Assembly: GCA_039621445.1 (NCBI GenBank) | Contig: CP154954.1 | Coordinates: 34,321,737 to 34,385,736 of the forward strand | DNA from: Euglena gracilis | Taxonomy: Eukaryota; Euglenida; Euglenophyceae; Euglenales | DNA length: 64,000 nucleotides | Reading direction: 5' to 3' | The notes under the pieces: generated by a model | Databases searched by the model: none | The model's input: only the letters and a program-made list of their open reading frames with translations | Told to the model about the DNA's origin: nothing | Program-made: the position numbers and the translations under genes | Shown: positions 56,361-64,000 of the stretch, piece after piece | How positions within the stretch are numbered: the stretch's first letter is position 1 | Layout: every line of letters starts with the position of its first letter

Positions 56361-57766
56361 TCAAAATGGCCGCAACCGCTCCGCGCGCATCCGTTTGCAG
56401 GTGCCCAATCTGCGCGGACATCGCGGTTTCCTGTGAGGTGTGGTTGTGAATCGGAGAGAATGCAAGGTGGCAAGGTGCGGGTGGTGTTGGCTGCAACACA
56501 ACGCGGTTGTGGTACACACGGTCAAATTTCCGGGTTGTGGGTTATCCAACAACGCAGAAATTCGCTCGTCCAACGTGGTAATCTCACCCTGCGTGGATCG
56601 GGCATTCCGATTCACCGATTCCTCAAGCCGTAATAGGCTGTTGCCGAAATCTTGCAAGGTTTCCTGATTGCCACTGAGCATTTTGTTAAAAAAAGCTTTG
56701 AAATCAGGGTTCTCGGTAATCCGGGAACTGGAACCTGCAGGTAAAGACTGCATTTCAGTTACTTTGGTAGATACCGATGCGTACCGGGTCTGTAGTTCCC
56801 CAATAGCAGCCTGAATACCGCTAATGTCCGGAACTCGGTGGGAAAGTGCGGAATAGATTCGTTGCAAACCAGAAATGGCCGAGTTCATCCCGCCAGTGTC
56901 GGATCGCAGCTGCAACTGCAGGGAATCCTACCGTTGTGCTACTTCCGCGACTTTCGCGTTCAGAGAGGATAATCCAACCTGATTTGTGTCACAAAAGCAG
57001 GTTTTCTGCTCCAAACGGGAAAGTCGCTCCTCCAACTGCCGCACTGGATAAACTTCTCGTTGGCTTGTGAGTGGAATTGCCGAAACGTTTGTGTTTCGTC
57101 GCACAACTGCATAATGCGGTGTTGCGATTCATGGAAAGTTGCGGATAGGGTGATGAAGTGCTCCATAGACACAAATCCACCAGTACCGGATGTTGCAGAC
57201 GAGGAATCTCGTGCATGCAACTGTTGTTGCAAGTGCAACAGCGCGGATGAACAGGACTCCATTTGTCCCAATAACTGTCGTAGTGAATCATGCAAGTGCA
57301 GAAACTTGGTGTCATTCCGCGTTTCCGCTTCGTGCATGCATTCACTAATTTGCTGGAAGTTTTGTGGGAGCTGTTGGCACATTTTGTCGAAGATTTCCCA
57401 AAAGTTTTCAAGGTCAATACCCGCACTTTCGAAATTCCTCTGACAATATTTGCCAACTTCCTGCAAGTAATTCCAGCAGTATTCCAGCTTGGTGAAGTCA
57501 TGTTTTGGTTGTACGCATCAAACTGAAGCACTTTGTTCTGTGCGGTTGCAAAATGTGCAGCGACTTCTTTCACATGGTTGAACTGCCTCACAATGGGGTG
57601 ACCCTCTGGAAGCACATCCTCAGCAGTGAGTAGCCCCCCCGTGCACACCGCATAACCATCCATGGGTTGGGACATACCGGAGAATTCCGGTACCAATAGG
57701 CGTGTCTCCGGCTGCCAACTTAATGCGGGATAGCAGCCGAGATCGGGTGGTGGTGGCAAAGCTCTG
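56361..57766 (-). pseudogene. Element A: Gag coiled-coil part
   Basis: Two main - strand stretches, 57466-56960 (heptads, LLGQMESCSSALLHLQQQLH, and HFITLSATFHESQHRIMQL matching B's QFITLQQFSNLATDFQKAQQRILQL) and 56915-56520 (IQAAIGELQTRYASVSTKV matching B's IQTAIADLQICMQELSTKL). The N-terminal piece (57759-57540) includes PIVRQFNHVKEVAAHF. Decay by frameshift and stops is moderate. The same modular order as in B shows that the two elements share a Gag. Confidence 0.78.
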
Positions 57767-58429
57767 TAAGGGCTTGCTGGTGGAAGAGCGGGTGGTGGTT
57801 GAAAATAAACACGGGGCTTCTAGCCCACCATCACCAGAGAAGCCCGGTGGCGGAATTACCACCGGTCTGTCCGGTGTGCACAACTGCGCCATTTCCGCAT
57901 AAAGAGGTGAATACCCCCGTTGTGGCAAGATGAGTGCGGAAGAGGCCGCATTAGCCTCTGAAGCCAATGATGCGGAGGGCTCATCGCCGACCACTGTCAA
58001 TGATGACAAGAGCTGCAGTTTTGACAATCGAACAAATTGTGCCTCATTGCCGTGGGAACTGGAAGCACTTTCACATAAAAGCTTCCAAATCCCCTGTTTC
58101 TTGGTCAATGTCTTGCAATGATGCCTGTAATATGGCATAGTTGAATTAATGCTTGGGGTCTGTGCTTTGCGTCTTTCTGATACCAAAAACAGCAAAAACC
58201 CACAAACTAATCAATTGTGCTAGCACCAGAGGGGCTGTAACGTGTAGTACCGTACAGAGCCTTCCGGAGCCTGCTCGTCTGCTTAGACATTGACTAGAAC
58301 CCGGGAGCTGACGCTGTGACCGTGCAATAACGGCGTGGGGGCCCTCCCTGCGAGTCAGGGTAGGATCGAACCAATCTGCCTCCAAATGTAATACCTGGTA
58401 GCCTTTCTTTCTGTGAAGTATGTGTGGGA
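57767..58429 (-). other. Element A: leader and Gag N-terminus remnants
   Basis: The - strand frame 58195-57620 contains Ser-rich coding-like sequence, but no start is certain. The part nearest the LTR resembles the same region of element B at 50020-50230 (CAGAGCCT-CCTGAAGC and TTTCT-TGTGAAGTATGTGT words). Confidence 0.5.
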
Positions 58430-58449
58430 TCGTAACCAATCTGCTACCA
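58426..58449 (-). promoter_or_regulatory. Element A primer-binding site (initiator tRNA-Met)
   Basis: The - strand reads TGGTAGCAGATTGGTTACG next to the LTR. On the + strand the segment GGGATCGTAACCA plus ATCTGCTACCA mimics the T arm and acceptor end of eukaryotic initiator tRNA-Met (GGATCGAAACCA...CTCTGCTACCA), so complementarity extends well beyond the usual 10-12 nt. Confidence 0.82.
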
Positions 58450-58764
58450 AGTGTACGTCTGATTCCAAATTCCCCTTTCCCAATTCCTAAAAAAGCCTTC
58501 GCTTTCGCCTTGGCGCACCTATTTGGGAACTGAAAATGAGAGTAACGGAAAAACCCTTTCCCCCTTCCAAAGAAGCAAAGCACGGAGCAATGCAGGGAGG
58601 ACGGACTGGATATCCAAGTCCGGTCCGCAGAAAAGGAAGGAAACAAGAATATAAAGAATTCAACATGGGAGAGAGAAGGGGCAACCATTAGGAAATCCTA
58701 AAAGGATCTGCTTCCATCCTAACTTCCTTAACGGAAGTGGACAGAAGCATACGCCTGGTACGCA
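58450..58764 (-). repeat. Element A 5' LTR
   Basis: About 315 bp, from AGTGTACGTC (inner end) to CCTGGTACGCA (outer end), homologous at both ends to element B's LTRs (AGTGTACGTC and CCTGGTACACA) but different inside. The - strand holds a TATA-like TTTATATTC near 58655. The outer end abuts satellite directly. Confidence 0.8.
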
Positions 58765-59975
58765 GTGCCCTGGCTTTGGAGGCCTCCTGTAACACCCATT
58801 TGGTTAATCGGAGTAAGGCCCATTTTGGACCATTTTTTATATTGTAACCTGGGCAGACCAGGTAAATGTCCCCCGAAATGGTCAAATGCACCCATCCAAA
58901 TGTGCTCATTTCTTGCAACCAACACTCCCGCTGCATGTTTTCCTTACCATTAAACCACAATAATCATGAAACCCACGGGTGCCCTGGCTTTGAAGGCCTC
59001 CTCGAACACCCATTCGGTTACTCGGAGTAAGGCCCATTTCGGTGCATTTTTTTTACATCGTAACCTGGGCAGACCAGTTAAATGTCCGTCGAAATGGTCA
59101 AATGGCCCCATCTAGGTGTGCTCATTTCTTGCAACCAACCTTCTGGCTGCATTTTATTTTTCACCATTCAACCACGATAATCATGAAAGCCACGGGTGCC
59201 CTGGTTTTGGAGGCCTCCTGGAACACCGATTCGGTTACTCGGAGTAAGGCCCATTTTTGACAACATTTTACATGGTAACCCGGGCAGAGCAGGAAAATGT
59301 CCACCGAAATGACTCAATTGCACTAATCTAGGTGTGCTCTTTTCTTGCAACCAACTTTCCGGCTGCATGTTTTTCTTACCATTAAACCACGATAATCAAG
59401 AAACCATAAGGTGCCCTGGGTTTGGAGGCCTCCTGGAAAACCCGTTCGGTTACTCGGAGTAAGGCCCATTTTGCAACACTTTTTACATGGTAACCTGGGC
59501 AGACCAGGTAAATGTTCCACCAAAATGGTCGAATGCGACCATCTAGATGTGCTCATTTCTTGCAACCAACCTTCCTGCTGCATGTTTTTTTTTACCATTA
59601 AACCACAATAATCATGAAACCCACGGATGCCCTGGATTTAGAGGCCTCCTGGAACACCCATTCGGTTGCTCGTAGTAAGGCCCGTTTTGGACCCTTTTTT
59701 ACATGGTAACCTGTGCAGACCAGGTAAATGTCCACCGAAATGGTCGAATGCACCCATCTAGAGGTGCTCATTTTGTTGCAACCAACCTTTCCGCTGCATG
59801 TTTTTCTTACCATTAAACCGCGATAGTCATGAAACCGACGGCTGCCCTGGCCTTGGAGGCCTGATGGAACACCCATTCGGTTACTCCCAGTAAGGCCCAT
59901 TCTGGACCACTTTTTACATGGTAACCCGGGCAGACCAGGTAAAGTCCACCGAAGTGTCCACCGAAATGGTCGAAA
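58765..59975 (+). repeat. 213-bp satellite, diverged + block
   Basis: Five to six monomers recognisable by GGCCTCCTG-ACACC-ATTCGGTTACTCGGAGTAAGGCCCA, clearly more diverged than the left array (GCAGACCAGGT instead of GCTGACCTGGT, ATAATC instead of ACAATC). The first copy starts mid-monomer at the LTR of element A. Confidence 0.92.
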
Positions 59976-62900
59976 AACACGCAGCGGGAACGTTGGTTGC
60001 AAGAAATGAGCACATTTAGATGGGTGCATTCGACCATTCCGGGGGACATTTACCAGGTCAGCCCAGGTTACCATGTAAAAATGGACCAAAGCGGGCCTTA
60101 CTCCGAGTAACCGAATGGGTGTTCCAGGAGGCCTCCAAAGTCAGGGGACCTGTTGGTTTCATGACTGTCGAGGTTTAATTGTAAGAAAAACATGCAGCGG
60201 GAATGTTGCTTGCAAGAAATCAGCACGTTTAGATGGGTGCATTCGACCATTCCGGGGGACATTTACCAGGTCAGCCCAGGTTACCATGTAAAAATGGACC
60301 CAATTGGGCCTTACTTCGAGTAACCGAATGGGTGTTCCAGGAGGTCTCCAAAGTCAGGGGACCCGTTGGTTTCATGATTGTCGTGGTTTAATGGAGGAAA
60401 AACATGCAGCGTGAATGTTGGTTGCAAGACATGAGCACATTTAGATGGTTGCGTTCGACCATTCCAGGGGACATTTACCAGATGAGCCCAGGTTACCATG
60501 TAAAAATGGACCCAATTGGGCCTTACTCCGAGTAACCGAATGGGTGTTCCAGGAGGCCTCCAAAGTCAGGGGACCCGTTGGTTTCATGATAGTCGTGGTT
60601 TAAGGGTAAGAAAAACATGCAGCGTGAATGTTGGTTGCAAGACATGAGCACATTTAGATGGGTGCATTCGACCATTCCGGGGGACATTTACCAGGTCAGC
60701 CCAGGTTACCATGTAAAAATGGACCCAATTGGGCCTTACTTCGAGTAACCGAATGGGTGTTCCAGGAGGTCTCCAAAGTCAGGGGACCCGTTGGTTTCAT
60801 GATTGTCGTGGTTTAATGGTAAGAAAAACATGCAGCGGGAATGTTGGTTGCAAGAAATCAGCACATTTAGATGGGTGCATTCGACCATTCCGGGGGACAT
60901 TTACCAGGTCAGCCCAGGTTACCATGTAAAAATGGACCAAAACGGGCCTTACTCCGAGTAACCGAATGGGTGTTCCAGGAGGCCTCCAAAGTCAGGGGAC
61001 CTGTTGGTTTCATGACTGTCGAGGTTTAATAGTAAGAAAAACATGCAGCGGGAATGTTGGCTGCAAGAAATCAGCACATTTAGATGGGTGCATTCGACCA
61101 TTCCGGGGGACATTTACCAGGTCTTCCCAGGTTACCGTGTAAAAATGGACCAAAACGGGCCTTACTCCGAGTAACCGAATGGGTGTTCCAGGAGGCCTCC
61201 AAAGTCAGGGGACCTGTTGGTTTCATGATTGCCGTGGTTTAATGGTAAGAAAAACATGCAGCGGGAATGTTGGTTGCAAGACATGAGCACATTTAGATGG
61301 GTGCATTCGACCATTCCGGGGGACATTTACCAGGTCAGCCCAGGTTACCATGTAAAAATGGACCAAAACGGGCCTTACTCCGAGTAACCGAATGGGTGTT
61401 CCAGGAGGCCTCCAAAGTCAGGGGACCTGTTGGTTTCATGACTGTCGAGGTTTAATTGTAAGAAACACATGCAGCGGGAATGTTGCTTGCAAGAAATCAG
61501 CACATTTAGATGGGTGCATTCGACCATTCCGGGGGACATTTACCAGGTCAGCCCAGGTTACCATGTAAAAATGGACCCAATTGGGCCTTACTTCGAGTAA
61601 CCGAATGGGTGTTCCAGGAGGTCTCCAAAGTCAGGGGACCCGTTGGTTTCATGACTGTCGTGGTTTAATGGAGGAAAAACATGCAGCGTGAATGTTGGTT
61701 GCAAGACATGAGCACATTTAGATGGGTGCATTCGACCATTCCAGGGGACATTTACCAGATGAGCCCAGCTTACCATGTAAAAATGGACCCAATTGGGCCT
61801 TACTCCGAGAAACCGAATGGGTGTTCCAGGAGGCGTCCAAAGTCAGGGGACCCGTTGGTTTCATGATTGTCGTGGTTTACCGGAAGAAAAACATGCAGTG
61901 GGAATGTTGGTTGCCGGATATGAGCAAATTTAGATGGGTGCCTTCGACCATTCCGGGGGACATTTACCAGGTCAGCCCAGGTTACCATGTAAAAATGGAA
62001 CAAAACGGGCCTTACTCCGAGTAACCAAATGGGTGTTCCAGGAGGCCTCCAAAGTCAGGGGACCTGTTGGTTTCATGATTGTCGAGATTTAATGGTAAGA
62101 AAAACATGCAGCGGGAATGTTGGTTGCAAGAAATCAGCACATTTAGATAGGTGCATTCGACCATTCCGGGGGACATTTACCAGGTCAGCCCAGGTTACCA
62201 TGTAAAAATGGAACAAAACGGGCCTTACTCCGAGTAACCAAATGGGTGTTCCAGGAGGTCTCCAAAGTCAGGGGACCCGTTGGTTTCATGATTGTCGTGG
62301 TTTAATGGTAAGAAAAACATGCAGCGGGAATGTTGGTTGCAAGACATGAACACATTTAGATGGGTGCATTCGACCATTCCGGGGGACATTTACCAGGTCA
62401 GCCCAGGTTACCATGTAAAAATGGACCCAATTGGGCCTTTGGGTGTTCCAGGAGGCCTCCAAAATCAGGGGACCCATTGGTTTCATGATTGTCGTGGTTT
62501 AATGGTAAGAAAAACATGCAGCGGGAATGTTGGTTGCAAGACATGAACACATTTAGATGGGTGCATTCGACCATTCCGGGGGACATTTACCAGGTCTGCC
62601 CAGGTTACCATGTAATAATGGACCAAAACGGGCCTTACTCCGAGTAACCGAATGGGTGTTCCAGGAGGCCTCCAAATTCAGGGGACCTGTTGGTTTCATG
62701 ACTGTCGAGGTTTAATGGTAAGAAAAACATGCAGCGGGAATGTTGGATGCAAGAAATCAGCACATTTAAATGGGTGCATTCGACCATTCCGGGGGACATT
62801 TACCAGGTCTGCCCAGGTTACCATGTAAAAATGGACCAAAACGGGCCTTACTCCGAGTAACCAAATGGGTGTTCCAGGAGGTCTCCAAAGCCAGGGGACC

Positions 62901-64000
62901 CGTTGGTTTCATGATTGTCGTGGTTTAATGGTCAGAAAAACATGCAGCGTGAGTGTTGGTTGCAAGACATGAGCACATTTAGATGGGTGCATTCGACCAT
63001 TCCGGGGGACATTTACCAGGTCAGCCCAGGTTACCATGTAAAATGGACCCAATTGGGCCTTACTTCGAGTAACCGAATGGGTGTTCCAGGAGGTCTCCAA
63101 AGTCAGGGGACCCGTTGGTTTCATGATTGTCGTGGTTTAATGGAGGAAAAACATGCAGCGTGAATGTTGGTTGCAAGACATGAGCACATTTAGATGGGTG
63201 CATTCGACCATTCCAGGGGACATTTACCAGATGAGCCCAGCTTACCATGTAAAAATGGACCCAATTGGGCCTTACTCCGAGAAACCGAATGGGTGTTCCA
63301 GGAGGCCTCCAAAGTCAGGGGACCCGTTGGTTTCATGATTGTTGTGGTTTACTGGAAGAAAAACATGCAGTGGGAATGTTGGTTGCCAGATATGAGCAAA
63401 TTTAGATGGGTGCCTTCGACCATTCCGGGGGACATTTACCAGGTCAGCCCAGGTTACCATGTAAACATGGACCAAAACGGGCCTTACTCCGAGTAACCAA
63501 ATGGGTGTTCCAGGAGGCCTCCAAAGTCAGGGGACCTGTTGGATTCATGATTTTCGAGATTTAATGGTAAGAAAAACATGCAGCGGGAATGTTGGTTGCA
63601 AGAAATCAGCACATTTAGATGGGTGCATTCGACCATTCCGGGGGACGTTTACCAGATGAGCCCAGGTTACCGTGTAAAAATGGACCAAAATGAGCCTTAC
63701 TCCGAGTAACCGAATGGGTGTTCCAGGAGGCCTCCAAAGTCAGGGACCCGTTGGTTTCATGATTGCCGTGGTTTAATGGTAAGAAAAACATGCAGCGGGA
63801 ATGTTGATTGCAAGAAATGAGCACGTTTAGATGGGTGCATTCGAACATTCCGGGGGACATTTACCAGATGAGCCCAGGTTACCATGTAAAAATGGACCAA
63901 ATTGGGCCTTACTCCGAGTATCTGAACGGGTGTTCCAGGAGGCCTCCAAAGTCAGGGAACCCGTTGGTTTCATGATTGTCGTGGTTTAATGGTAAGAAAA
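59976..64000 (-). repeat. 213-bp satellite, inverted array
   Basis: About 19 monomers in - orientation, more homogeneous than the preceding block. Duplications of several monomers are visible: about 61590-62030 closely matches 63060-63500. One copy near 62440 has lost the TTACTCCGAGTAACCGAA marker segment. The array continues beyond the window. Confidence 0.94.

Larger units (their letters stand above)
39843..58764 (-). mobile_element. Ty3-type LTR element A (degenerate, interrupted)
   Basis: Reading right to left: 5' LTR (58764-58450), primer site, gag with coiled coils, capsid-like domain and zinc-knuckle remnant, protease, a DIRS-like methylase module, RT, RNase H, integrase, chromodomain. 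It is split inside RNase H by element B (42083-50673) and inside gag by a small fold-back element (55521-55775). It carries many stops and frameshifts, and RT motif A and the first integrase catalytic residue are altered, so it is surely inactive. The 5' LTR abuts satellite at 58765. No matching 3' LTR was found on the left. Confidence 0.85.

Noticed and set aside
58146-58688. 180-codon frame across element A's LTR
   Set aside because: Lies over the LTR, primer site and leader on the - strand; no domain, and the LTR explains the sequence.
58700-64000. Similar short open frames in the right satellite arrays
   Set aside because: Same reason: periodic and present on both strands.

Overview
This 64 kb window is repeat-dense nuclear DNA from a eukaryote that I cannot place further. 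The evidence is two blocks of a 213-bp satellite, LTR retrotransposons whose primer sites match the 3' end of eukaryotic initiator tRNA-Met, a chromodomain integrase, a tyrosine-recombinase (DIRS-type) retroelement, a short GT-AG intron and a TATA-like box. There is no sign of bacterial operons, tRNA or rRNA genes, or CRISPR. Long C/G homopolymers are everywhere, and many frame breaks fall exactly on them.

Layout: (1) 1-14300, 213-bp satellite, mostly in + orientation, with one inverted block bordered by two non-satellite inserts. (2) 14301-23000, gene-poor DNA full of fold-back elements: hairpins built on TTTGCGCAAA, two copies of a C-run-bounded inverted-repeat element, arrays of the 10-mer GCCGACCAGG, and poly-C/poly-G cassettes. 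Two candidate terminal exons (21303-21388 and 22614-22855) encode Pro-Gly-Met-rich tails and may belong to a host gene. (3) 23535-28316, a DIRS-type element on the + strand with gag-like, RT, RNase H, methylase-like and tyrosine recombinase regions and complementary terminal repeats. (4) 28330-35060, relics read on the - strand, including a second DIRS-type RT/RNase H fragment and gag-like debris with a zinc-knuckle-like motif. (5) 35200-38933, a TATA-preceded, Pro-rich, roughly 1,200-codon coding relic on the + strand that I do not recognise. (6) 39843-58764, a degenerate Ty3-type element 'A' on the - strand: 5' LTR, primer site, gag, protease, a methylase-like module, RT, RNase H, integrase, chromodomain. 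(7) Inside A's RNase H, at 42083-50673, a younger related LTR element 'B' with 419-bp LTRs differing at only 6 positions and a 5-bp target duplication (ATATG). B has gag but lacks the protease active site, RT, RNase H and integrase. A small inverted-repeat element sits in A's gag at 55521-55775. (8) 58765-64000, satellite again, first + and diverged, then inverted.

A plausible order of events is: the satellite was present, A inserted into it, B and the small fold-back element then inserted into A, and other elements piled up to the left. B shares LTR ends, primer site and gag with A, so it may have been moved by proteins of A-like relatives. No intact, unambiguous host gene is visible. The least explained coding material is the 35.2-38.9 kb relic.
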